Part shown: positions 27,000 to 36,007 of the stretch, in pieces
Position numbering within the stretch: the stretch's first letter is position 1
How the letters are laid out: each line of letters opens with the position of its first letter
Source of the DNA: UBA6168 sp041741095
Lineage (GTDB): Bacteria; Bacteroidota; Bacteroidia; Chitinophagales; Saprospiraceae
Assembly: GCA_041741095.1 (NCBI GenBank)
Contig: JBGSKQ010000095.1
Span: 124,001-188,000 of the forward strand
Length of the DNA stretch: 64,000 bases
Direction: 5' to 3'
The notes under the pieces: generated by a model
What the model was told of the DNA's origin: nothing
Databases searched by the model: none
Seen by the model: the letters and a program-made list of their open reading frames with translations, nothing else
Program-made: the position numbers and the translations under genes

Positions 27000-27160
27000 A
27001 GGTTAGTATTTTGGCGGGGAAGTTGGGCAAATATTTCCCAAATGCCAACGGTCCAGCAGATTTTGGAAGTCTTTTGGACAGGAAAGTTTTTAATAAAAAA
27101 AGCTCATCACAAACAGCTAATTTTCAGCGTTTTCGATAAAACCCTTTTCAACGTCAACTT

Positions 27161-28501
27161 ATGAAACTACGGTATCTCTTTTTCATGCTCTTTCTGGTCT
27201 GGTTGCCAAGCCAAGTTTTTTCTCAAATCCAAGTCGAAGGCGTCTTGCAAATTGGCGATACTTCGCAGGTCCACACCATTTTTACCAGCGTTGGCGACAG
27301 GATGGTGGGCAGGGTACTGGCCTACGACAAAGAGACCATTTCGTTTGAGCTAAAAAACAAAACCCAACTGCTTTTCCGCCACGACGAGATCACAAAAATA
27401 GTGGTTCAACAAGCAGGCGAAACCCTGCCCGACATCGAATACCTGGACACAAAACCTGAAAAAAAATCAGCGGAGGTTTTTGTCTATCAGGTCAGCCTCG
27501 CCAATGGAAAAACTTATTCGGGAGAAATACTTCGCTTCAGCAAAACCCAAATAAAGATGAGCTGCCCTGGATGCCCTTCGAGATTAGGCACTACCAGTAT
27601 CAAAGAAATTACCCTGACCAGCCCGCCCATACACCAATTGACCCAAAGCGCAACGTCGCTCCATGTGATCAAGACCAGCCGGGGCGACCGTTTTGTAGGG
27701 CAACTCCTGCAATATACTCCCGGCAATAACCTGTTGTTTTTATTGGAAAACGGCGACACACTTAACTTTCTTGAGCAAATAATGCAATATGGGCAATTGA
27801 CAAAATTGGAGCCGCCCGCCACTCCCATCAGTGAAAAAGTGGACTTACCCATCGAAATGAACGGCCAGGAAAAACTCATGTTTGGCGGCACTGGTTTTAT
27901 GCTGCCCAAGGGCCAAGCTCAATATAGCAGTTCCATTTTATTTTTTCATTCACTGGATATTGGCTTGACCGATTTTTTCTCACTCGGCGGGGGTGCTTCT
28001 ATCTTTACACCGTATCTCGGCGCTTCATTTAGGGCAAAATTGGGTTTCAATTTTGGCAAATACATCCACCTGGGTGTTGGCGGCATGGTAGCAGCCATCA
28101 ATGATCAAAATAATAACTTCAACGACGATAACAACCAATGGGAAAACGTCGCCGTGGCCACTGGCGCTCTCACATTTGGTACCAGGGAACGTTATGTCAA
28201 CATCGGTATCATGCGTGGCAATGAAACCCTGGAAGATCCATTCGACAACGTAGTTTCCGACGGCGGCTTTACTGGGTTTACTGTTGGTGGTGCCTATAGG
28301 ATTTCCAACCATTTCCGCTTCTTTGCGGAGCATTTTCAATTGAATTGGAAAGACCCTGATGCGCCTGATTTTAGCTCCATAGGACTTAGTTTTTTCACGG
28401 TGAAACACCGGTTGGACTTTGGGATTTCCGTCATCCAATTCAATGAAGATGATGATGTGCCCATTATTTTCCCGGTGGGCAGCTATTCCTTGCGTTTTTG
28501 A
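27161..28501 (+). CDS. Exported protein with three short beta-repeat modules and a C-terminal barrel-like region
   Basis: 446 aa with a signal peptide (FFMLFLVWLPSQVFSQ). Three related modules of about 50 aa occupy residues 45-210: GDRMVGRVLAYDKETISFEL, NGKTYSGEILRFSKTQIKM and RGDRFVGQLLQYTPGNNLLF. Their strand-turn-strand pattern recalls small Sm/SH3-like folds, but I cannot name a family. Residues about 250-446 have alternating hydrophobic strands and end in RF, as in outer-membrane barrels. It probably sits in the outer membrane with a periplasmic N-terminal part. Function unknown. Confidence 0.75.
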   Translation: MKLRYLFFMLFLVWLPSQVFSQIQVEGVLQIGDTSQVHTIFTSVGDRMVGRVLAYDKETISFELKNKTQLLFRHDEITKIVVQQAGETLPDIEYLDTKPEKKSAEVFVYQVSLANGKTYSGEILRFSKTQIKMSCPGCPSRLGTTSIKEITLTSPPIHQLTQSATSLHVIKTSRGDRFVGQLLQYTPGNNLLFLLENGDTLNFLEQIMQYGQLTKLEPPATPISEKVDLPIEMNGQEKLMFGGTGFMLPKGQAQYSSSILFFHSLDIGLTDFFSLGGGASIFTPYLGASFRAKLGFNFGKYIHLGVGGMVAAINDQNNNFNDDNNQWENVAVATGALTFGTRERYVNIGIMRGNETLEDPFDNVVSDGGFTGFTVGGAYRISNHFRFFAEHFQLNWKDPDAPDFSSIGLSFFTVKHRLDFGISVIQFNEDDDVPIIFPVGSYSLRF

Positions 28502-28539
28502 TTTTTGTGGAAAAAATTCCTGCCCTTGCTCCTTTGTGT

Positions 28540-28547
28540 TAGTTTTG
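28540..28547 (+). promoter_or_regulatory. Candidate -7 box TAGTTTTG
   Basis: Matches the Bacteroidota TAnnTTTG consensus, 113 bp upstream of the T9SS cargo gene at 28661. No convincing -33 TTTG was found at the expected spacing. Confidence 0.3.
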
Positions 28548-28660
28548 CTGCACCTACCTGCACTTGAGCGCCCAGTTTTGGCCAATTCGACCAGCGTCGA
28601 AGCAGCCTTCTCCTATTTATTAAAAATTCCATTTTCATCCACTTTCCAACCAAAACCGTT

Positions 28661-30487
28661 ATGTTCAAAAACCTTTACCTAAGCGCTGCCCTGTGTCTTT
28701 CCTTTTTCCTTTTTTTGGAAAACGCCACTGCCCAAACGGGTTGCCCAGGTTGTATCGTGAACCTGCCGCCGCTGCCCGAAGACACCATTTTCCTGAGCGC
28801 TGCGCCCGATGGCGAAGCTGGCGTTTACTACGATGGCACCATCAGTTTCAGGATGCCGAAAACCACAACCCCCGTCAACGACCCCGGCACTCCCGCCGGG
28901 CTGAATATCAATAAAATCACCATTGTTTCTGTGGTGAATGTGCCAGCGGGCCTTCAATGGGAGACCAATCAAAACGAATTCAACCCACAGGACGAAACGG
29001 ACGGCTGCGTGAAATTTTGCGGAACGCCCCTACAGCCCGGCATGTACGAAGTGGAGGTTTTCGTCACTGCCGAGGTCTCCATTTTCAACCAATCTACTTC
29101 CTTCTCCTTTCCCATTTACATTGCCCCGTCGAGCAGCAGCACAGATGGTTTTTCCATGCAAAACAGTTCGGGCTGCGGCGAGGTGACAGTTGACTTTACC
29201 AACAACTTGCCCTCCAATGGCATCAGCGGCTACAGTTATTTTTGGGATTTTGGAAACGGCAGCACTTCTACGGACGAAAATCCTGGCCAGCAGACGTATT
29301 CCGCCCCCGGCATTTACGAAGTAAACTACGAAGCCAGCGTTGATACCTTTGGCTATCAAATGCTCACCGTGCATGTGTTGGATGCAGGTTGCGGCGACCC
29401 GATTTCCATCCCGACAAGCGCTGCGCCCGACCTGTATATCAAGGTGAAAAACCCAGCAGGCACTATCATTTTTGAAACAACTCCAATAGATAATGTGCCC
29501 TTCCCAACTGCCTTCAATGTCAATTTGCCCTTGCTCAACGGTGAATATACCCTCGAAGTTAGGGATGATGATCTGATAGGATCGCAAGGCTGTGGAGAAA
29601 TTTTATTTGACAAATTCACCTTGCCCACCGATACCCTTTTGAATGGCGATTTGAAAATAAAGATGAACATCGTGCATCCTGTCAGCACTGTACAATCCAC
29701 TGATACGGTTTTTGTTTATGAAATTCCATCAGCGCCTATTATCGAGCCTAATGGTTTGGTGGAAGCATGTGAGGGCACTGCAGTTGAACTGTTGGCCAGC
29801 TACACTGAAAACCTGCAATGGCATAAGGACACGTCGCTTTTGCTAAACCAGAATGCACAAAATTTGACCGTCACTCAAGCAGGAAATTATTGGGTGGAAT
29901 ACACCAGCCCCGACGGCTGCAAATCCCAATCGGAGCAAGTGGAGGTTGCTTTCATCCCCAATCCCGCAGCACCAGCTTTCCATGCAGAAGGAAATCTTCT
30001 GGTTTTAAACAATCCCAATTCCCTGCCGAGTGAATATTCCCTGCAATGGTATGTTGACAATGTCATTCAGCCGGGGGAAACCGATTTAGAATTTTGCATC
30101 ACAACGCCTGGCACTTCGCTTTATACTTTGGTCTTGTTGGATGAAACGACTGGTTGCAGCAGTGAATTTACCTTGGGCGCAACCTTCGATCCAAGCATTG
30201 ATTGCACCTCGGCCAGTGGCGAAATGGCCGCATTGGGCCAGAGCCTTCGCATCTTCCCGAACCCATTTTCAGATTTTGTAACCATCGTTTTTGAAAACCA
30301 AAAAAACCAGCCAATCACTGTCAGTGTGTTCGATGGCATGGGCAGGCTAATTTTGGAAAAAAACCTATTTGCTCAAATGGGCCGGATGGAAGAAAGGCTG
30401 GATTGCACCAGTTTTTCAGCGGGCATATATTTTGTCAAAATACAAACGGCTGAGGGCATGGTGAGCAGTAAAATTTTGAAAAAATAA
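28661..30487 (+). CDS. PKD-domain T9SS cargo protein (type A sorting domain)
   Basis: 608 aa with a signal peptide (LSAALCLSFFLFLENATAQ). A Cys pair (TGCPGC) opens the mature protein. A PKD module around residues 170-245 contains YSYFWDFGNGSTST and SAPGIYEVNYEA. A proprotein-convertase-like stretch follows (about 250-330), then Ig-like segments (about 365-520). The last 80 residues (LRIFPNPFSDFVTIVFE ... GIYFVKIQT ... SKILKK) are a type A T9SS sorting domain. It should be secreted and anchored at the surface. No catalytic domain is visible. Confidence 0.85.
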   Translation: MFKNLYLSAALCLSFFLFLENATAQTGCPGCIVNLPPLPEDTIFLSAAPDGEAGVYYDGTISFRMPKTTTPVNDPGTPAGLNINKITIVSVVNVPAGLQWETNQNEFNPQDETDGCVKFCGTPLQPGMYEVEVFVTAEVSIFNQSTSFSFPIYIAPSSSSTDGFSMQNSSGCGEVTVDFTNNLPSNGISGYSYFWDFGNGSTSTDENPGQQTYSAPGIYEVNYEASVDTFGYQMLTVHVLDAGCGDPISIPTSAAPDLYIKVKNPAGTIIFETTPIDNVPFPTAFNVNLPLLNGEYTLEVRDDDLIGSQGCGEILFDKFTLPTDTLLNGDLKIKMNIVHPVSTVQSTDTVFVYEIPSAPIIEPNGLVEACEGTAVELLASYTENLQWHKDTSLLLNQNAQNLTVTQAGNYWVEYTSPDGCKSQSEQVEVAFIPNPAAPAFHAEGNLLVLNNPNSLPSEYSLQWYVDNVIQPGETDLEFCITTPGTSLYTLVLLDETTGCSSEFTLGATFDPSIDCTSASGEMAALGQSLRIFPNPFSDFVTIVFENQKNQPITVSVFDGMGRLILEKNLFAQMGRMEERLDCTSFSAGIYFVKIQTAEGMVSSKILKK

Positions 30488-30501
30488 AGTAACTGTTCAG
30501 T

Positions 30502-30667
30502 ATTAAGGTGACATCTTTTTTCCCTGCTCGAATTTTCAATTTTGAGTATTTTCAAGGAAAAAAGATGTCATCTTAATGCGGTTGCTGCGAGATGACACCT
30601 TTTTTCGCTTGAAAAATGCTGCTAACCTTCCAAATTATCGAAGCGAAAAAAGATGTCACCTCGCAGC
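30502..30667. repeat. Composite two-hairpin element, copy B (GGTGACAT family)
   Basis: Hairpin 1: 30502-30523 pairs with 30556-30577 (21 of 22 matched, the exception a G-T wobble). Hairpin 2: 30584-30610 pairs with 30641-30667 (25 of 27). Hairpin 2 is in opposite orientation; read on the minus strand its two mismatches become G-U wobbles. Six bases separate the hairpins. It lies 15 bp after the stop of the PKD cargo gene and resembles copy A at 22721-22881 in arms, loops and order. Confidence 0.85.
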
Positions 30668-30840
30668 TAAATAGTTTCATTGTTGGCTCAGGTCGGGTTA
30701 GCGTGAAAACCTTTAGAAGAAGGGCTCTATCGCAAAGGGCACCAAGGTTTCGTTAAGTATGACTTTGCGCCCTTTGCGGAAAACCCTTTGCGTTCTTAGC
30801 GGGAACTATTTTCACGCAAAGTCTTCATGAACCTCATTTT
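30668..30840. other. Intergenic region, no gene seen
   Basis: Contains CTTTGCG/CAAAGGG-rich short repeats (30735-30800, e.g. TTTGCGCCCTTTGCGG) in both orientations that may pair. No open frame or clear terminator was recognised. Confidence 0.4.
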
Positions 30841-31971
30841 TTATCTTTCAAAAAACGCCCGCAGCAAATTTCCCAAGGCTACTCCGAAAAAATTCGCTAC
30901 CGCAATGCCTACCAGACCCGTGGCGATGCCCGAAAAAACAAGCGATCTGTTTTTGATGACCGCTGCCACTTGCCCTATAAATGGTGGGCCATAAAAACCA
31001 GCAGTTGCTGTGATCATCATGGTGTCCCTATCTATTCGGAACAAGCGGCAAAAAAGCACATGCAGCGTCAAAGCCAGCACGGTCAGCGTAGCGGTAAATG
31101 CCACAAAAAGCCCTCCTTTATTGAAAATTTCGCTGAAATCTGCCATCATGCCTATTGTCAGGAAAAACATGAGCAGCAGGTATTCGCCCATTTCGTAAGC
31201 GCCGTGCAAGGCATTTATTTTTTTGGAAAATGAGGCCAAAACGCTCAATGCCGAAATGAGCAAAATAATAAGGCCGGGCTTTTCCAAATTGCCCATCAGC
31301 AGCCATACTGCACCCAGGGAAATTGCCAACAGCAAAATGGTCAAAGCAATAGCTTTCAACAGGTCTTTCCAGTTGATGGCCACCTTGGGCAAATACTCCA
31401 ATTCCCCCGCATGTTTGTCACCTTCGAAGTCTTTTAAAAACAAACCAAAAAAGCGGTGCGCCACGGTGGTGAGGAACAAAATGAGGACGCCGCCACAGAC
31501 AATGTCCGCAGCATTCAACAGCACAAATACCCCTTCGTCGGCTTCCAGTGCAATGGCCACAGCGCTCATATTGGGAGTGCCACCAATAAAAATGCCCGTT
31601 AACATGCCCGCCAAAAGCCAGGTATCTTCAATGGCATTTTTATAAAAATACGCTACGATCGTGGCACTGATCAGGACGCCTACAATCCAAAGGCTGAAAG
31701 AAAGTATGGTTGACTTTGCCAGTTTAAACCAGCCAGGGAGGTCTGTTTGGTATAGCAGCAATGGAATCGCCAGGAGGATGGTGGCCTGGCTGAAGTAATT
31801 GCTGAGGGCAGCGTTGTATGGGAAGTTGGTCAAATTGCGAAGGGCAATGCCAAAAATAAAGCACAATACCACCGGGCTTAACCAATTTTCAGTTTTCAAA
31901 CGCAGCGTGAACTTGGTCAGCACAAAGGGCATGAAAATGATGAAAATGGCTTGTAAAATGGCAAAAAACAT
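30841..31971 (-). CDS. DUF819-family membrane protein
   Basis: 376 aa, polytopic inner-membrane protein with about ten hydrophobic segments. Family-like motifs include GIFIGGTPNMSAVAIALEA near residue 130 and ATAGFYGPPFIGQVAAVIKNRS near 330. DUF819 proteins are distantly related to bile-acid/anion symporters, but their substrate is not established. It is a single gene with no operon partner. A strong inverted repeat (32048-32122) lies upstream. Confidence 0.85.
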   Translation of the reverse strand: MFFAILQAIFIIFMPFVLTKFTLRLKTENWLSPVVLCFIFGIALRNLTNFPYNAALSNYFSQATILLAIPLLLYQTDLPGWFKLAKSTILSFSLWIVGVLISATIVAYFYKNAIEDTWLLAGMLTGIFIGGTPNMSAVAIALEADEGVFVLLNAADIVCGGVLILFLTTVAHRFFGLFLKDFEGDKHAGELEYLPKVAINWKDLLKAIALTILLLAISLGAVWLLMGNLEKPGLIILLISALSVLASFSKKINALHGAYEMGEYLLLMFFLTIGMMADFSEIFNKGGLFVAFTATLTVLALTLHVLFCRLFRIDRDTMMITATAGFYGPPFIGQVAAVIKNRSLVFSGIATGLVGIAVANFFGVALGNLLRAFFER

Positions 31972-32047
31972 AAGTCAAGGAAATGTAGGAAATTGGATCG
32001 CTTGTTATCAATGGCTTGCTTTGACACATCTTGTGGAGGGGCGCTTT

Positions 32048-32122
32048 TGTGTTTAAGTGTTTATGTATTTGTGTGTTTGCTGTACCCTTTAAACACACAA
32101 ATACATAAGCACACAAACACTT
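32048..32122. repeat. Inverted pair of tandem octamer arrays
   Basis: Units TGTGTTTA, AGTGTTTA, TGTATTTG, TGTGTTTG run from 32048 at period 8. The complementary AAACACAC, AAATACAT, AAGCACAC, AAACACTT run from 32091. 26 of 30 positions (32049-32078 with 32091-32120) pair around a 12-nt loop. It lies between the DUF819 gene and the end of the AAA+ gene. Confidence 0.85.
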
Positions 32123-32158
32123 TTTTTCCCCACCAGATTTGTCAAACAAGCGTGAATG

Positions 32159-34423
32159 TCAGTTTTTACTGATCTTAATTCCATCTTCAAAATCAATGTC
32201 CAAAGTGGAATTTTGCAGGTCAGCATGGTGGAGCAACCAATTGGCAATGGGCTTTATGATTTCATCTTCCAAAGCCCTTTGAAGCGGCCTTGCCCCGTAT
32301 TTTTCATCAAATCCTATCCGGGTCAAATATTGGATCAACTTTTCGGTGAAATTCAGTGTGAGGCCCATTTTTTCAAAACCTTCCCTTCGTTTTACTTCCT
32401 CCAATTCTTTAAGGGCAATATTGCGGATGCTGTCTTCCAATAATGGCTGGAAGACGACGATGCCATCAATCCTGTTCACAAATTCTGGCCTGAAATGCTT
32501 GCCGATGGCCGAGCGGTAGGTTTCGTCGGTAGGCAGGCCGCTGCCAAAGCCCATGGAGCGGCGGTTGGAGGCGCCGAGGTTGCTGGTCAGGATAATGATG
32601 CAATTGCGGAAATTCGTGACCCGGCCAAATGCATCCACCAACATGCCCTCGTCCAGTACCGTCAAAAAAGCATCGAAAATGGAAGGATCCGCCTTTTCTG
32701 CCTCATCGAGCAGAAGCACGGCAAAGGGTCGTTCCCTTACGTCGCTCACCAGTTTGCCGGGCTGTTTGTCGGCACCCAAAAAGCGCACAATCTGCGATGG
32801 GTGTTGAAATTCGCTCATGTCAATGCGGATCAGCGGCGATTGTTTTTGGCCTTTTCCAAAAAAATAATCGGCCAATGCTTTGGCGCTGGCCGTTTTCCCA
32901 ACACCTGTCGGCCCTGCGAAAATGAGCGTTGTGATAGGCTTGTGGGGGTTGTTGAGGCCAGCTTTGAATACTTTTACAATATCCGTCAATTTTGAAACTG
33001 CCTCTTCTTGGCCAATGATACGCTGGGTAAAAAAGGAGCGCAAATCGTCCTGATCCAGTAGGATGTCGTCCCGCAAAAAAAGCTCTGGCAAACCTGTACG
33101 CCGTATAAAATGACGGATAATGTCCTGCCTGGAAATGTCCGATTGGCCGGCCAGTTGCGCCTCGCCAATCACTTCCCCCAAAAATCGTATGCCTTTGCCG
33201 GGAAAACTCTCGTAGGGGTAAAACCTGCGCAGCAGTTGGATGGACTGCTGGAGCGCATTTTCATGGATGTTTATTTTCAAATTTTGCCTGACAAATGCCG
33301 TGAATTTTTCAAAAACAGCCTGTATGACTGCCGGCGTCATGTCGGGTATTTCAACAATTTGGAGGCTTTCCACAAATCCTGGCAGCCGCCGCCTCATGCT
33401 TTCCAGTTGTTGCGGGGTAGCCTCGCCAGCCAGTTGCAGCCTTCCCGATTGGATAAATGGCAAAATATAGGCAGCCACGCTGTCTTCGGCACCCTTGCCA
33501 CCCTCCATCAGCATTTGGTTCAAATCTTCCACCCAGAGGATGCCGTTCACCATGCCCAGTTCCCAGATCATTTCCTCCACCGATTCCTGCCACTCGCCGA
33601 GGTATTTGCTGCTGGCTGTGATGCGCTGCGCCTGGATTCGCCAAAAAGTGTAATGCGAATTTTCCTTTTTGGCCAAAGCATGGATTTTGCGCATGGCTTG
33701 GCGCAGGGCTGCGCTCTTCCCGGCTCCGTGATTGCCCGTCACCAGCACACAGGCCCGTTGGTGGATGAGTTTTTCGGCGATTTGATCCACGTAGCGCTCC
33801 AATTCCCAGGCTGCATCGGGCAGGGCGCTGATACGTTTTTGGATAGCCTTGGGGTAGGGGTATTTTTCGGCCAGGCGTTCCAATAATTTGGGTTCCTGGC
33901 TTTTGTTCCAATCGTATTTGAAAAATATGTTTTCGTTTACCTTCAACGTGACCAGGTCCAGCGTGGGTTCTGGATAATTAATGTACTGGTAGAGCTCTTC
34001 TGGCGGCGTCATATCCAAGGAGCTGATAATGAAGTGTTTGGCCAAGCTGTCCAGTTGCCTCAAATCGTAGCAGTAGAAGTTCTCGTTGAGCAGGGGAAGG
34101 TAGCAATCATAGACACCCGGCTCTTCCTCTCCATATACCAGCGGCGTGGAAAGCCTCACATTTTTTGAAAGCGGAAATGCACCGGAGTTATTGCGGTAGG
34201 TGGGTTTTATGGTCACTTCGACCATTTTCAGGGTCGGGCTTGTCAATTCCAGCAGAGGGTAATCGCCTTCCTTTTGGTACTGCCTGTTCAGGTGGTCCGT
34301 GAGCACGGATTTTATTTTGCGGATGGATGCGTCCACTACCTGGAAATCAGTGCCGACGAGCATGCCCAGGTAGCTTTCCTCATTTATTTTAAAACATAGC
34401 AATGGATAGTTCAGCTTTTCCAT
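32159..34423 (-). CDS. Clp/Hsp100-like double AAA+ ATPase with degenerate NBD1 and no GYVG pore loop
   Basis: 754 aa, cytoplasmic. Residues 1-200 are a mostly beta-rich N-terminal domain unlike the Clp N-domain repeats. NBD1 has Walker A GNHGAGKS (230-237) and a pore-loop-like KYLGEW (273-278). Its Walker B reads ILWVED where Clp proteins have the order D-E, and the segment where Clp proteins carry the Arg finger (ERRF) reads VESL (351-354). NBD2 has Walker A GPTGVGKT (504-511), Walker B LLLDEAEK and FRPEFVNRID, all intact. However the GYVGYEEGG pore loop is replaced by the shorter ADKQPGK (551-557). There is no ClpB middle domain. It is clearly Hsp100-related, but may remodel partners without threading them. 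A single gene. Confidence 0.85.
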   Translation of the reverse strand: MEKLNYPLLCFKINEESYLGMLVGTDFQVVDASIRKIKSVLTDHLNRQYQKEGDYPLLELTSPTLKMVEVTIKPTYRNNSGAFPLSKNVRLSTPLVYGEEEPGVYDCYLPLLNENFYCYDLRQLDSLAKHFIISSLDMTPPEELYQYINYPEPTLDLVTLKVNENIFFKYDWNKSQEPKLLERLAEKYPYPKAIQKRISALPDAAWELERYVDQIAEKLIHQRACVLVTGNHGAGKSAALRQAMRKIHALAKKENSHYTFWRIQAQRITASSKYLGEWQESVEEMIWELGMVNGILWVEDLNQMLMEGGKGAEDSVAAYILPFIQSGRLQLAGEATPQQLESMRRRLPGFVESLQIVEIPDMTPAVIQAVFEKFTAFVRQNLKINIHENALQQSIQLLRRFYPYESFPGKGIRFLGEVIGEAQLAGQSDISRQDIIRHFIRRTGLPELFLRDDILLDQDDLRSFFTQRIIGQEEAVSKLTDIVKVFKAGLNNPHKPITTLIFAGPTGVGKTASAKALADYFFGKGQKQSPLIRIDMSEFQHPSQIVRFLGADKQPGKLVSDVRERPFAVLLLDEAEKADPSIFDAFLTVLDEGMLVDAFGRVTNFRNCIIILTSNLGASNRRSMGFGSGLPTDETYRSAIGKHFRPEFVNRIDGIVVFQPLLEDSIRNIALKELEEVKRREGFEKMGLTLNFTEKLIQYLTRIGFDEKYGARPLQRALEDEIIKPIANWLLHHADLQNSTLDIDFEDGIKISKN

Positions 34424-34717
34424 TCTTTCACCTTTTTCTGGGTTTTGGTTTTTTTAGATAATTTTTGGAAACAACTTGGTTATTAGTGAATTTATAAAAA
34501 TAAAATAGGCCAAATTGATTCACAAGAACCTATTACTCAATGTTTTGCAAGTCCATAGTTCACCGTTTATAGCTCATCATTCACTTACTTGTTTTTTCCT
34601 TGTCAAACACCCAAAATACGCCACTTCATTATCAAAGTCTGGCAGATAGTTATGTAAAATGCAGCGGAAAGGTAAACTTTGCAGTGGAAATCAAAATCCC
34701 AGTTTTACTAAGCCATT
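34424..34717. other. Divergent intergenic region with weak heptamer tract
   Basis: 294 bp between divergent genes. A tract at 34552-34586 steps at period 7 (TCACCGT-, TCATCAT-like units), similar to the array before the RND permease. No gene or clear promoter was recognised. Confidence 0.4.
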
Positions 34718-35896
34718 ATGATAAAGACCGCAATAAGCCTTGTTTTTTTATCCTTCATTTTGATAAACTGCAAACAAGATCCCACCAACCAGCAAAGCCA
34801 GCCATCCCAACCAGCCATTGATTCCCTTGCATTGGAAGACGAACTGGAAGAAAAAGCCCCAGGCACCTATTTTTTGAAACGCTATGACGGCACTTTAGAC
34901 GGCAAGCTTCCCATTTCAATGGTATTGATCAATTGGGGCGACGGCTTTATGAGCGGGCGGTATTGGCAGCAAGGCACAAGCAAGATATTTTCTTTGAGCG
35001 GCGAACTTTCTGATAGCCTTTCCTTTAAAATTGCCGAAACGGTCAAGTTTAAAGAAACAGGCACTTTTGAAGGTACGCTTGACGACCCTTCCCACTTGAG
35101 CGGAACCTGGTTCAACCCCAAAAGGAGCAAAAAAATGGCATTTGACCTCAGGGAAATTCCCGCCAGCGATACGCTGGGCTGGACAGGCAATTGGCACTTG
35201 AGCGAAGTGTGGGACGAGGGCCTCTTGCTGATTGGCAACGTAACTGCCGATTCTTTTGATTTTGCGCTTTCTATTTTCAGGAGCAGCCACGTCGGCACCC
35301 TGGAAGGGCGGGCCAAGTTCAATGACAGCAAGGCATTTTACAACCTAAAAGATTTTGAAGATGAGCCGTGCAAGTTGAATTTTGAGCTGAATAAGGATTT
35401 AATTGTAGTCAGCCAGGGCAGTTCCAATTTCGCCTGCGGCTTTGGTGCCAGGGCAAATGCGGATGGCAAATACGAGAAGAAGAACTGGCTGAAAAAGGCA
35501 AAATTGGCCTACGGCAATTCGGATGATGCCATTTTTCCTAACCAGCCACTTCATGACTCCTTTAAAGCGCTGGTGGGCAAAAATGCTTATGCGGTTTTCG
35601 CCTACAACATGCAGCTCATTGACAAATCCAAAAACGAAGCGCCTGAAAAGATAAAGGCGACAGTGGCGAAGGGATTTATCAGCGGAATGGTCGGCAGCAA
35701 CGAAGCTGTGATCATGTACGATGGCCAGGGGAAAATTTACGCCGCCACCATTGATTTTGACAAAACAAACAATGAATCGCTTGTGCGATATTTTACAAAC
35801 GACCCTCTATACAGGAACCGATTGCCGCTGACCATTGAGGAGTGGCGGGAAGGATTTAAAAATTATCGGCTGGTTTTTGAAAAACAGCCTTTGTAA
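34718..35896 (+). CDS. Lipoprotein of unknown function
   Basis: 392 aa. MIKTAISLVFLSFILINCKQ is a lipoprotein signal with Cys18 as the lipid site. Residues about 50-230 form a beta-rich region (YDGTLDGKLPISMVLINW, SGTWFNPKRSKKMAFDL) resembling small lipocalin-like repeats found in Bacteroidota hypothetical proteins. The C-terminal half is mixed. No catalytic motif is visible. A single gene, divergent from the Clp-like ATPase and upstream of the SPOR protein with a 111-bp gap. Confidence 0.75.
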   Translation: MIKTAISLVFLSFILINCKQDPTNQQSQPSQPAIDSLALEDELEEKAPGTYFLKRYDGTLDGKLPISMVLINWGDGFMSGRYWQQGTSKIFSLSGELSDSLSFKIAETVKFKETGTFEGTLDDPSHLSGTWFNPKRSKKMAFDLREIPASDTLGWTGNWHLSEVWDEGLLLIGNVTADSFDFALSIFRSSHVGTLEGRAKFNDSKAFYNLKDFEDEPCKLNFELNKDLIVVSQGSSNFACGFGARANADGKYEKKNWLKKAKLAYGNSDDAIFPNQPLHDSFKALVGKNAYAVFAYNMQLIDKSKNEAPEKIKATVAKGFISGMVGSNEAVIMYDGQGKIYAATIDFDKTNNESLVRYFTNDPLYRNRLPLTIEEWREGFKNYRLVFEKQPL

Positions 35897-36007
35897 GCCC
35901 TGAAAAGAAAAACTAATTTTGAACGTTATTGTCCGCAAAGTCTTGTAAATCAGGTTCTTTGCCTATATTCAACCAAAACTCTATCAATCCCACAAATTCA
36001 TTTTACT

